Of a DNA stretch of 64,000 nucleotides, positions 16,831-24,858 are shown one piece after another (within the stretch, counting starts at the first letter, position 1; the number at the start of each line of letters is the position of its first letter). The stretch covers positions 3,658,001 to 3,722,000 of the forward strand of contig JADJQZ010000001.1 of the NCBI GenBank assembly GCA_016712465.1, written 5' to 3'. Source of the DNA: Candidatus Obscuribacter sp. (lineage in GTDB: Bacteria > Cyanobacteriota > Vampirovibrionia > Obscuribacterales > Obscuribacteraceae). The position numbers were made by a program, and so were the translations under genes. The notes under the pieces are model-generated. The model saw nothing but the letters and a program-made list of their open reading frames with translations. It did no database searches and had not been told where the DNA came from.

Positions 16831-17556
16831 GTGGATAACTCTTCCGAACAGGAAAAGGTATTGGTAGTAGACGACGAAGCTTCTATTCGTCGCATTCTGG
16901 AAACCAGATTGAAGCTGGCGGGCTACAACGTGGCCACGGCTGCAGATGGGCAGGAAGCCCTGGAGCAGTTCAACACTTTTCAACCAGACCTGGTCATACT
17001 CGACGTCATGTTGCCGAAGATGGACGGCTACGAAGTTTGCCGCGAGATTCGCAAGACTTCCGATACCCCCATCATCATGCTCACCGCCGTCGCCGACGTA
17101 TCCAATCGTATTCAAGGTCTGGAAATAGGTGCCGACGATTACGTGGTCAAACCTTTCAGCCCCAGCGAACTGGAAGCCCGTATCAAAGCCGTACTGCGCC
17201 GCACTGTCGAAAGACACCAGGAAGTCGGTCAGAGTAAGAGCACCAATGTCATAACCATTGGCAACCTCAAGATTGATTTGAACAAGCGTCAGGTTACGCG
17301 CAAGAATGAAAGAATTCGTTTGACCGGTATGGAATTTAGTTTGCTGGAACTTCTGGTAACAAATTCCGGCAAGCCTTATTCACGTGGTGAAATCCTGCAG
17401 CAGGTATGGGCTTATCCGCCCGACCATCGCATTGATACCAGAGTAGTCGACGTGCATATCAGCCGCCTCCGCTCCAAGCTGGAAGAAGATTCCTCCAATC
17501 CGGATTTGATCTTGACTGCCCGCGGCATCGGTTACATGTTCCAGAAAATAAATTAA
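16831..17556 (+). CDS. rpaB: OmpR-family response regulator, RpaB/Ycf27-like
   Basis: DNA-binding response regulator of 241 aa. The receiver (residues ~8-120) has VLVVDDEASIRRILETRLKL, the phospho-Asp in LVILDVMLPKMDGYEVC, IIMLTA and DDYVVKPFSPSELEARI. The C-terminal winged helix (~140-240) ends with TARGIGYMFQKIN. These segments closely follow cyanobacterial RpaB, which controls high-light and redox genes there. It starts with GTG after AGGAAGGA. No kinase is adjacent, so it is an orphan, as RpaB usually is. Without visible photosynthesis genes its role here must differ; envelope or redox stress control is a guess. Confidence 0.88.
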   Translation: MDNSSEQEKVLVVDDEASIRRILETRLKLAGYNVATAADGQEALEQFNTFQPDLVILDVMLPKMDGYEVCREIRKTSDTPIIMLTAVADVSNRIQGLEIGADDYVVKPFSPSELEARIKAVLRRTVERHQEVGQSKSTNVITIGNLKIDLNKRQVTRKNERIRLTGMEFSLLELLVTNSGKPYSRGEILQQVWAYPPDHRIDTRVVDVHISRLRSKLEEDSSNPDLILTARGIGYMFQKIN

Positions 17557-17578
17557 CCGCCTGCCTGCAGCGCTGAAG

Positions 17579-17622
17579 TTAAAGAAAGAAGAGGACCGTT
17601 GCCGGTCCTCTTCTTTCTTTAA
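17579..17622. terminator. Bidirectional terminator between rpaB-like and ahcY
   Basis: A near-perfect 20-bp stem (TTAAAGAAAGAAGAGGACCG with its complement) around a short TTGC loop. U-rich runs occur on both strands, so it can end both convergent genes. Confidence 0.9.
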
Positions 17623-17643
17623 CGAATAACTGCCTGCCGGAAC

Positions 17644-18918
17644 TTATGTTCCGGTCTTCCAGGAATTCATGTATTCGGTCATCTCAGAACTGAGAGTATC
17701 GATTTTGACACCCATAGATTTGAGTTTGAGAGCAGCAATTTCCTGGTCCACTTGTGCCGGCAAGGTATGTACTTTGTGCTCGAGTTTACCTTTGTTTTTG
17801 ACCAGGTATTCAAGGGCTAGAGCCTGGTTGGCGAAACTCATGTCCATGACGGAAGCGGGATGGCCTTCGGCGCAGGCCAGGTTGACCAGACGTCCCTGAG
17901 CCAGGACGTAAACGCGATTGCCGTTTTTCAATTCGAACTCTTCCATAAGAGGTCTTACTTCTTTTTTGTGCTTGGCCATTTTCTCAAGGGCGGTCAAGTT
18001 GAGTTCTAAGTCGAAGTGACCGGAATTGCAAACAATGGCACCATCTCTCATCTTCTCGAAATGAGGAGCGTCGATGACGTGGCGGTTGCCGGTGACGGTG
18101 ATGAAGATATCACCAAGGGCAGCCGCTTCAGCAATCGGCATCACTCTGAAACCGTCCATTACCGCTTCAATACCTTTGATGGGATCTACTTCGGTAACGA
18201 TGACATTGGCGCCGAGGCCTCTGGCCCGCATGGCGGCACCTTTACCGCACCAGCCATAGCCAAGAATCACAACGGTGCGTCCGGCAACCAACCTGTTGGT
18301 AGCGCGGATAATACCATCAAGAGTGGACTGCCCGGTACCGTAGCGGTTATCGAACATATGCTTGGTCTGCGCATCGTTGACCGCTACAGCAGGGAATTTG
18401 AGAGCATTGTCGCGCTCCATGGCCTTCAGGCGGGTGATACCAGTGGTGGTTTCTTCCGTCGTACCCAGTACTTCCAGGGCTTGAGCGGGACGCTCCTGCA
18501 AGAGAGTTGCCACCAAATCCGAACCATCGTCGATGATCAAATGGGGTTTGTGATCAAGAGCGATATTGATATGTTTGTGGTAGGTGGGAATGTCTTCACC
18601 CTTGATGGCGAAAACCGACATACCCAGGTCTTTGACAAGGGCGGCAGCCACATCGTCCTGGGTGGAAAGCGGATTGGAAGCAATGAGCACGCAGTCGGCA
18701 CCACCGGCCACCAGGGCTTTGGCAAGATTGGCGGTTTCACTGGTTACATGGGCGCAAACGGAAACACGCATGCCCTTGAAAGGCTTTTCCTTTTCGAAGC
18801 GCTCCGTGATCATCTTAAGCACGGGCATGTCGGCCTGAGCCCAATCAATTCTTTGTTTACCAAGCGTCGCCAGATTGATGTCTTTGATTTCTGAAGCCAT
18901 GGCAGTCTTATTACTCAC
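17644..18918 (-). CDS. ahcY: Adenosylhomocysteinase (S-adenosylhomocysteine hydrolase)
   Basis: NAD-dependent enzyme that splits S-adenosylhomocysteine into adenosine and homocysteine, recycling the product of methyl transfer. Typical segments are VSVCAHVTSETANLAKAL, VAVNDAQTKHMFDNRYGTGQ, VVILGYGWCGKGAAMRARGLGA (NAD-binding) and ITVTGNRHVI. The 424-aa length is normal for the bacterial enzyme. The GTG at 18918 has GAGGGGG six bases upstream; an ATG at 18900 is an alternative start with a weaker site. The leader can form two mutually exclusive hairpins (see the regulatory entry). Confidence 0.95.
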   Translation of the reverse strand: MSNKTAMASEIKDINLATLGKQRIDWAQADMPVLKMITERFEKEKPFKGMRVSVCAHVTSETANLAKALVAGGADCVLIASNPLSTQDDVAAALVKDLGMSVFAIKGEDIPTYHKHINIALDHKPHLIIDDGSDLVATLLQERPAQALEVLGTTEETTTGITRLKAMERDNALKFPAVAVNDAQTKHMFDNRYGTGQSTLDGIIRATNRLVAGRTVVILGYGWCGKGAAMRARGLGANVIVTEVDPIKGIEAVMDGFRVMPIAEAAALGDIFITVTGNRHVIDAPHFEKMRDGAIVCNSGHFDLELNLTALEKMAKHKKEVRPLMEEFELKNGNRVYVLAQGRLVNLACAEGHPASVMDMSFANQALALEYLVKNKGKLEHKVHTLPAQVDQEIAALKLKSMGVKIDTLSSEMTEYMNSWKTGT

Positions 18919-18955
18919 CTGAAACCCCCTCGCGGGTGTTTAACCCGCGTTCCGA
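18919..18955 (-). promoter_or_regulatory. ahcY leader with two competing hairpins around the ribosome-binding site
   Basis: In the transcript, CGCGGGT and ACCCGCG (plus-strand 18931-18949) form a 7-bp GC-rich stem with loop UAAAC. Alternatively AAACACCC (18934-18941) pairs with GGGGGUUU (18922-18929) across a GCGA tetraloop (GNRA type) with one A-G mismatch. That second hairpin buries the GGGGG Shine-Dalgarno of ahcY. ACCC is used by both stems, so they exclude each other. No match to the known SAH riboswitch was recognised. Whether the switch operates is inference. Confidence 0.45.
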
Positions 18956-19232
18956 TATAACTCGCTTGATGTTACCACCGGATTTAATTCAAGCCGCCAT
19001 CCTTAGCCTTTCTTGAGCCTTTGCCCGGGCAACAAAGCTTAAAAGCCTCCAAAGCAGCCCCCGCAATCAAAGCCGGAAAGCCCGAGACCCTTGTCAGCAT
19101 GAATTCTTAAGCTTTTCCCATTTTGCCGGCAGGCTTCACAAAGACGCTTAATCCACTGTTTCCAAGGGAAGAATTAAGGTAGCAATCTATTAGGATGCCC
19201 TAATTCAGGAAGCAGAGGGATCACGCACGTCC
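18956..19232. other. Divergent intergenic region, ahcY / secreted protein
   Basis: About 280 bp without a gene. It should hold promoters for both divergent genes; none is clear by eye. AGAGGGA at 19214-19220 may be the (distant) ribosome-binding site of the next gene. Confidence 0.4.
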
Positions 19233-19862
19233 ATGGCCAGACCATTCATAAATTGGAAAAATGCCCTGGGTGCCGCGCTGCTGGCACTGGCGCTGGCCGG
19301 TCCAGGTCTCTTGCCGGCCGGGGCAGTGGTTCTCAACGGGCATCTGGAAGAACTGGAAGAAGGCGGAGAGAGCGACTGGCAGAAAACGCAAGCAAAAATG
19401 CAGAGCCCCAATGGTCCGGGCGTGAAAGCCGGAGCCCTCACCCCTAACACTTTTCCACCACATTTCCAGGGCTACTGGTCTTGCGAAACCACCATCACGG
19501 AATCATCCATCGCCACGATTCTACCTGGCACAAAGATTCAATCCGAACTGGTCTTCTACCCCACCGCCGACGGCCGGGTGGAAGCCCGCTTCAGCCAGAA
19601 CGGCTGGGTCAATAATAAGTGCCTGGCAGTAGCCTTCAACGGCAATGAAGCCAAGGCCGACCGTACTTCCTATTATTTCGGCGAAAAAATCCAGGGCGCC
19701 TGGGCGGCCCGCACTCGCGATCAATTTTTGCAGGAAAACGACAACCTCATTACCGCCAAAAGCTATGTGGACCAGTATCTGGATGGGCAATACCTGGGGC
19801 GCTACCGCTCCGTCTCAATCCTCAGACGCACGGCCGGCGTGGGCAGTGTCGCCAGTAAGTAA
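19233..19862 (+). CDS. Secreted protein of unknown function (209 aa)
   Basis: I do not recognise the family. Residues 1-~31 form a signal peptide (positive N-terminus, ALGAALLALALAGPGLL core, cleavage near PAGA). A charged linker (EELEEGGESDWQ) follows. A probable beta-rich domain runs from about 75 (FQGYWSCETTITES, ELVFYPTADGRVEARFSQNGW) to 200 (QYLGRYRSVSILRRT). There are two cysteines, in WSCET and NKCLA, which could form a disulfide after export. It stands alone between ahcY (divergent) and eno (convergent), with its own terminator. Confidence 0.72.
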   Translation: MARPFINWKNALGAALLALALAGPGLLPAGAVVLNGHLEELEEGGESDWQKTQAKMQSPNGPGVKAGALTPNTFPPHFQGYWSCETTITESSIATILPGTKIQSELVFYPTADGRVEARFSQNGWVNNKCLAVAFNGNEAKADRTSYYFGEKIQGAWAARTRDQFLQENDNLITAKSYVDQYLDGQYLGRYRSVSILRRTAGVGSVASK

Positions 19863-19868
19863 GGAAAA

Positions 19869-19893
19869 GAGGAGGAAGGCACCCTTCCTCCTC
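19869..19893. terminator. Bidirectional terminator between secreted-protein gene and eno
   Basis: GAGGAGGAAGG (19869-19879) pairs with CCTTCCTCCTC (19883-19893) around CAC. It is followed by TCTCAATCTATCT on the plus strand and TTTTCC on the minus strand. Confidence 0.8.
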
Positions 19894-19932
19894 TCTCAAT
19901 CTATCTAAATAAGGTTTCCCCTCAGGAAAATC

Positions 19933-21252
19933 CTATTTACCGGCGCAAGCCATGGCTTTCTTGGCGCCGGGGCGATTCTGGGCAAAGGCCATAGCACCGC
20001 GGAACTGTGCTTGACTACCAAGCACGTGCTCGATGCGCAGCAACTGGTTGTACTTGGCTGTGCGCTCGGAGCGGCAAGGGGCACCGGTCTTAATCTGTCC
20101 GGTGCTGAGAGCAACGGCCAGATCGGCGATGGTGGCATCCTCGGTCTCACCGGAGCGGTGGGAGAGCACGCTGCTGTAGCCATTCTCACGAGCCAGGCTG
20201 ACAGCCTCGATAGTTTCAGTAAGGGTGCCTATCTGGTTGGGCTTGATCAAAATGGAGTTGCCGACACCAAGTTCGATACCACGTTGCAATCTTTTTGTAT
20301 TAGTGACGAATAGATCATCACCAACCAACTGGCACTTATTACCTATAGCATCGGTAAGCTCTTTCCAGCCTTCCCAGTCGTCTTCAGCCAGTCCGTCTTC
20401 GATTGAGATAATCGGATAAGCGGAGACCAACTTCTCATATACTTTCACCATCTCTTTGCTTGAAAGAGATTTGTTTTCTGTAGCGAGAACATATTTACCC
20501 GACTGATAAAACTCGGTAGAAGCAGGATCAAGGGCCAGACCGATCTGGGATCCCGGCTTCAGATGAGCCTTTTCAATGGCTTCCATAATCAGTTCAAGAG
20601 CAGCCTCGTTAGTTTTGAGCGACGGTGCGAAACCACCCTCGTCACCAACCCCGGTGCCAAGACCTTTTTTGTGAAGCACTGCCTTTAGTGCCTGATAAAT
20701 CTCGGCGCCCCAGCGCAGACACTCAGAGAAGCTCTTGGCGCCGAAGGGAACGATCATAAACTCCTGGAAATCCACACCATCTTGAGCGTGCTTGCCGCCA
20801 TTGAGAATATTCATCATCGGCACGGGAAGGATATTGGCGGAGACACCGCCAACATATCTAAAGAGCGGCAGTCCGAGAGCCTCAGCGGCTGCCTTTGCAA
20901 CCGCGAGACTGACACCAAGGGTGGCATTAGCGCCAAGCTTAGCTTTATTATCAGTACCATCCAATCTCAAGAGTTCATGGTCGATTGCCGTTTGATCTAC
21001 AGCATCCATACCAATGAGATTCTCGGCGATCACGTCATGTATATTTTCGATAGCTTTGAGTACGCCCTTGCCGTGATAGCGGGCTTTATCCTCGTCACGC
21101 AATTCAACCGCCTCGAAGCTTCCGGTGGATGCACCAGATGGAACAGCGGCACGGCCCATGGCACCACTGGTGAGGGCAACCGTAACTTCAACAGTCGGAT
21201 TCCCGCGTGAATCCAGGATTTCCATTGCCGATATTTCTTCAATATGCGTCAT
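19933..21252 (-). CDS. eno: Enolase (phosphopyruvate hydratase)
   Basis: Glycolytic enzyme interconverting 2-phosphoglycerate and PEP in the cytoplasm. Clear motifs are AMEILDSRGNPTVEV, VPSGASTGSFEAVELRD, PVPMMNILNGGKHA, SIEDGLAEDDWEGW, QLVGDDLFVTN, LIKPNQIGTLTE and SHRSGETED (catalytic base and Mg-ligand regions). The 439-aa length is slightly above the usual ~430 aa. ATG start at 21252. Confidence 0.97.
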   Translation of the reverse strand: MTHIEEISAMEILDSRGNPTVEVTVALTSGAMGRAAVPSGASTGSFEAVELRDEDKARYHGKGVLKAIENIHDVIAENLIGMDAVDQTAIDHELLRLDGTDNKAKLGANATLGVSLAVAKAAAEALGLPLFRYVGGVSANILPVPMMNILNGGKHAQDGVDFQEFMIVPFGAKSFSECLRWGAEIYQALKAVLHKKGLGTGVGDEGGFAPSLKTNEAALELIMEAIEKAHLKPGSQIGLALDPASTEFYQSGKYVLATENKSLSSKEMVKVYEKLVSAYPIISIEDGLAEDDWEGWKELTDAIGNKCQLVGDDLFVTNTKRLQRGIELGVGNSILIKPNQIGTLTETIEAVSLARENGYSSVLSHRSGETEDATIADLAVALSTGQIKTGAPCRSERTAKYNQLLRIEHVLGSQAQFRGAMAFAQNRPGAKKAMACAGK

Positions 21253-21624
21253 TATCTTTGCGCTCCTGTTTGCTGACTTAAATTTCTCTTCTCTCCAAAA
21301 TAGCTTGGGGAGCCGCGGAACAGGGAATTATCGCCCTGCACCGAGCGGTTTATGTAAATCGGTGTCCGCTTTTATCAAAGAAAGTTTCTCGGAAATGCGA
21401 ATTTCATTGCTGCGATTTACAAAGGTTCAAGTATAATCCTTTCACTAGATTTCCAATTTAGATGCACTAGGAAAGATCATCATTGACGAAAATCATTGAC
21501 AAGATCCAACCGCTCTGGGGCTAAGTCTCAACTAAATCATCTAATTGATCGCAATATAGTCATCGTCCTTTTGTGTCCTTCTCAGCAATTGTTCTTCAAA
21601 AGAACCTAGAATTGGCGGAAAAAC
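21253..21624. other. Divergent intergenic region, eno / zinc-ribbon protein
   Basis: About 370 bp without a gene. TATAAT at 21432-21437 on the plus strand, with TTGCTG 19 bp upstream (21407-21412), is a possible weak promoter for the plus-strand gene. It would leave a leader of about 180 nt. Confidence 0.4.
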
Positions 21625-21993
21625 ATGGGCAACCTGCATGGTGGAAGTTTCCAGGCTATCCAGGAATATTTCCAACAGAAAGAGTGCCGATTTTGTTCGC
21701 ACCCCTTTAAAGCCGACGGCATCCAACTACTGAGGGAGGAGCCGGGCGTGCTTGTAGTCAGGGTAACCTGCAGCACCTGCGGGCATCCCCTCGGCGTGGC
21801 AATTGTCGGTACCACACCCAAAACAGCAAAAGCCCAGAGCACCCATCCCCGCGACTGGACCAAGCGCGACCGGGACCGGTTGGTGGGGCTTCCGCCTATC
21901 ACCTACGATGACGTTCTCAACGCCCATCAGTTTTTCAAGAGCCTCGACACAGATTGGCGCAAGCATCTGCCGCGAGTAGGAAAAGCCAGCTAG
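21625..21993 (+). CDS. Small zinc-ribbon protein of unknown function (122 aa)
   Basis: Contains two CxxC pairs, Cys21/Cys24 (ECRFCSHP) and Cys49/Cys52 (TCSTCGHP), spaced as in a zinc ribbon. A positively charged stretch (RDWTKRDRDRL) and a short conserved-looking C-terminal part (PPITYDDVLNAHQFFKSLDTDWRKHL, residues ~90-115) follow. No catalytic motif is visible. The C-terminal TYDDVLNAH..F part may be a protein-interaction helix. It is single, with its own terminator. Confidence 0.7.
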   Translation: MGNLHGGSFQAIQEYFQQKECRFCSHPFKADGIQLLREEPGVLVVRVTCSTCGHPLGVAIVGTTPKTAKAQSTHPRDWTKRDRDRLVGLPPITYDDVLNAHQFFKSLDTDWRKHLPRVGKAS

Positions 21994-22018
21994 GGCAATC
22001 GTCAAGCAAGACAAGAGG

Positions 22019-22047
22019 AAGACCGGACCACCAGTCCGGTCTTTTGC
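22019..22047 (+). terminator. Rho-independent terminator after zinc-ribbon gene
   Basis: AAGACCGGAC (22019-22028) pairs with GTCCGGTCTT (22034-22043) around CACCA, followed by TTGCTTT. Confidence 0.88.
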
Positions 22048-22135
22048 TTTCTATGAAGGAGCGCCTCTGAAATATCAGCCCCTTGGCATTTTCCGTCCCC
22101 GAGGGGCTATACTCAAGGCAAAGGCAGCAAAGTAG

Positions 22136-23788
22136 ATGGCGCAGACTTTCAACACAGAAACCCGACTGGCGGAACGAATAAGAAAGGAAGACCCCGATCT
22201 TTTCGTGACCTGGTATTTCCCCAACACCTACGAGATAGGCATGTCCGGACTCGGCTACCAGCTTGTCTGGTGGCTTCTGGAGCAAGACCCGGCGCTCGTA
22301 GTGAGGCGCGGCTTCACAGACGCCGAAGAACCCTGGCAAGGTCTTTGCGATTTACTCGGTTTCACGGTTTCCTGGGAACTGGACTTCATCAACATAATTT
22401 CCCTCTTGCGCAAAAACGACGTTCCTCTCACTGCTAAGGCCAGATTGGAAGAGTCCAGAGAGAGAGAAAGTCGCAAAGACCCTCCCTTACCCCTTGTCTT
22501 CGGCGGCGGCCCGGTGTTGACAGCCAATCCCGAGCCCTTTCACGAGCTCTTCGACGTCATCCTTCTTGGTGATGCAGAAACTTCAGTGCCATCACTGGTA
22601 GAGGCATACCGAAATATCAAAAAAGAAGTAGGCGGAGATAGAGAGCAAATGCTCTATCTACTCTCTCAGGTACCCGGTCTATATGTACCAAGCCAGTACA
22701 CTGTCGAATACAGCGGTCAAGACAACGCTCCCATAAAATCGATCTCTCCCATACGCGCCGGAGTACCACCGGTGGTGCAACGGCAAAACTTTGCACCACC
22801 AAGCGAATATGCAACTCATACACAGATTCTCAGTTCTGCCACCACCTGGAGTGAACGCTTTTTGATAGAGGTGGTGCGCTCCTGCCCCCAGGAGTGCCGA
22901 TTTTGCCTGGCCAGCTATCTGACCAGGCCCTTCCGCGCCACGCCGGTGGACACACTCATGACTAAAATAGAGGAAGCGCTCAAGCACACCAGCCGCATCG
23001 GACTTTTGGGTCCCAGCGTCACCGAGCATCCTCTCTTCGACGAACTGGCCAAACGCCTTGCTCATAGAAGCGACATTGATATCTCCATCGCCTCGGTGAG
23101 AGCCGACAGTCTGAATGAGAACATTCTCGCCACTCTCAAAGCGCTCGGGCAAAAGACCCTGACCATCGCCATAGAATCCGGCTCGGAAAGGCTCAGGACT
23201 GTAATGAAAAAGAACCTGAGCGAAGCTGAGATCTTTCAGGCAGTGGAGCTTATCTATCAGGCCGGATTTGAAGGCATCAAGTTTTACGGCATCGCCGGTC
23301 TTCCCCATGAAAGACAGGAAGACCTGGAGCAAACCGTAGACTTACTACAACGCCTCAAGAAAAAATACCGCTCCCTGCGCTTTGTCTTCGGCGTTTCCTC
23401 CTTCGTGCCCAAAGCGCAGACCCCTTTCCAGTGGCACGGCAGAGACCGGCAAAGCGGCAAGAAACTGGAGTACCTGCGCAAGAATCTAGCCCGGCTGGGC
23501 ATCGAGGTCAGACCGGAGAGTCATAACTGGAGCGATATACAGGCTCTCATCTCCAGAGGCGACAGACGCCTGGCCCCTGTGCTTGAGAGCGTCTCAGGTC
23601 TAGGGGAAAATCTCGGCGCCTGGAAGAAAGCCATGCGCAACCTGCCCACCGGCGTACCGAATCTTGACTACTACGCTTTCCGAGAGATCCCCCTGGAGGA
23701 AGTTCTCCCCTGGCAACACCTGAGCGATGAAACCAAGAGCGCCTATCTCAAGAAACACAAAAGTGAAGCCGCCCTGGCCGGCGCTTGA
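22136..23788 (+). CDS. Radical SAM protein, B12-binding-domain type (550 aa)
   Basis: The N-terminal ~200 residues resemble the cobalamin-binding-like part of the TIGR03960/UPF0313-type radical SAM proteins (FPNTYEIGMSGLGYQLVWWLLEQ, VFGGGPVLTANPEPF, VILLGDAE). The radical SAM core follows, with the cluster motif CPQECRFC (C-x3-C-x2-C), then IGLLGPSVTEHP, TIAIESGSERLR and FYGIAGLPHE. It probably performs a SAM-dependent radical reaction, but the substrate is unknown. The ATG at 22136 lacks a strong ribosome-binding site. The next gene lies 85 bp downstream. Confidence 0.82.
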   Translation: MAQTFNTETRLAERIRKEDPDLFVTWYFPNTYEIGMSGLGYQLVWWLLEQDPALVVRRGFTDAEEPWQGLCDLLGFTVSWELDFINIISLLRKNDVPLTAKARLEESRERESRKDPPLPLVFGGGPVLTANPEPFHELFDVILLGDAETSVPSLVEAYRNIKKEVGGDREQMLYLLSQVPGLYVPSQYTVEYSGQDNAPIKSISPIRAGVPPVVQRQNFAPPSEYATHTQILSSATTWSERFLIEVVRSCPQECRFCLASYLTRPFRATPVDTLMTKIEEALKHTSRIGLLGPSVTEHPLFDELAKRLAHRSDIDISIASVRADSLNENILATLKALGQKTLTIAIESGSERLRTVMKKNLSEAEIFQAVELIYQAGFEGIKFYGIAGLPHERQEDLEQTVDLLQRLKKKYRSLRFVFGVSSFVPKAQTPFQWHGRDRQSGKKLEYLRKNLARLGIEVRPESHNWSDIQALISRGDRRLAPVLESVSGLGENLGAWKKAMRNLPTGVPNLDYYAFREIPLEEVLPWQHLSDETKSAYLKKHKSEAALAGA

Positions 23789-23872
23789 GCAGCGGAGTGG
23801 GTGAAAGATTTAACGCTGAGCTAGTTTCACTCGGGCTAAACTGGATATATTGACCGGGAAAAGAAGGTTGTC

Positions 23873-24847
23873 ATGGACGAATTAGAAAACTTGGATGACC
23901 CTCTCAAAACGCAAATCGCAAACCTGGCCCTGCCCATCAAAGACGATCTGCTCTCAGGCGCTGCGGAAATCGCTCTAAGGGCCATTTCAGTCTTCCAGAC
24001 AGCACTCAATCTGGCTCCCGCAGATAAGAAAGAAGACGCCCCCTTACTCAAATCGATCTTGACTGCCACGGCCAAGGCGCTTATCGACGTGCAGCCGGCC
24101 ATGGCGCCCTTACTGCACCTCGGCAATAGCGTCCTGTCCGCCATCGATAATGCCACCAGTGTTGGCGAGATAAAAGTGAAGACAGACGAGGCTCTTACCA
24201 AGTTTGAATACACGCTCTGCGCTTCGGCAGCCACCATCGCCGACCTGGCCTACGATCTTATCGATCCCGGTGAGCTTATTTTCGCTTATTCCTTCAGTTC
24301 CACCGTGGTTAGTTGCCTCTTAAACGCCAGGGCCAGAGGTCGCTTTTTCCGCGTCGTCTGCACCGAGGCCCGCCCCAGCATGGAAGGTCGTAAGCTGGCT
24401 TCAAGACTGGCTTCAGGCGGCATTGAAGTAATTCATACCTTCGACAATGCCATGGGTCTGGTTTTGGGCAACTGCAGCGCTGCCTTCATGGGCTGTGATT
24501 GTATCGCCAGACCGGGAGTAGTGAACAAGGTGGGTTCCTGGATGCTTGCCGTTGCCTGCCGGGAGCTGAAAGTACCTCTGTATGCACTATCCGGTACGGA
24601 AAAATTCATTCCCGATGACCGCATGTTCGACTTCGAAAAACACGAGCGTCCGGCTGCCGAAGTCTGGGACAACAGCCCACGCGGTGTGGCCATCCTCAAT
24701 CATCAGTTCGACCTGGTTCCCTACGACCTCTTAACCGGCCTGGTAACCGAGCATGGCATCTTGAAAGAGTCGGACATCGAACCCTACCTGGTTAATTCCA
24801 ACAGCACCATGCACCGGGCTCTCATTTTAGAAGCCAGCACACGCTGA
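23873..24847 (+). CDS. eIF2B alpha/beta/delta-family (sugar-phosphate isomerase-like) protein
   Basis: 324-aa protein of the family that includes methylthioribose-1-phosphate isomerase, ribose-1,5-bisphosphate isomerase and eIF2B subunits. Supporting motifs in the C-terminal Rossmann half are FRVVCTEARPSMEGRKLAS, FMGCDCIARPGVVNKVGSW (acidic residue at the active-site position, with VNKxG) and LKVPLYALSG. The N-terminal half is helical. It lacks the MtnA-specific sequence, so a ribose-1,5-bisphosphate or other sugar-phosphate role is possible. ATG after AAGAAGG. The next gene starts 11 bp downstream, so they form an operon. Confidence 0.78.
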   Translation: MDELENLDDPLKTQIANLALPIKDDLLSGAAEIALRAISVFQTALNLAPADKKEDAPLLKSILTATAKALIDVQPAMAPLLHLGNSVLSAIDNATSVGEIKVKTDEALTKFEYTLCASAATIADLAYDLIDPGELIFAYSFSSTVVSCLLNARARGRFFRVVCTEARPSMEGRKLASRLASGGIEVIHTFDNAMGLVLGNCSAAFMGCDCIARPGVVNKVGSWMLAVACRELKVPLYALSGTEKFIPDDRMFDFEKHERPAAEVWDNSPRGVAILNHQFDLVPYDLLTGLVTEHGILKESDIEPYLVNSNSTMHRALILEASTR

Positions 24848-24858
24848 AAGGCGCTCTC

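Noticed and set aside
18016..18894. 292-codon frame antisense to ahcY
   Set aside because: Fully inside a highly conserved gene on the other strand, with no start signal.
18919..18955. Known SAH riboswitch in front of ahcY
   Set aside because: The leader is short and lacks the conserved core sequence and pseudoknot layout of the SAH riboswitch; only two competing hairpins are visible.
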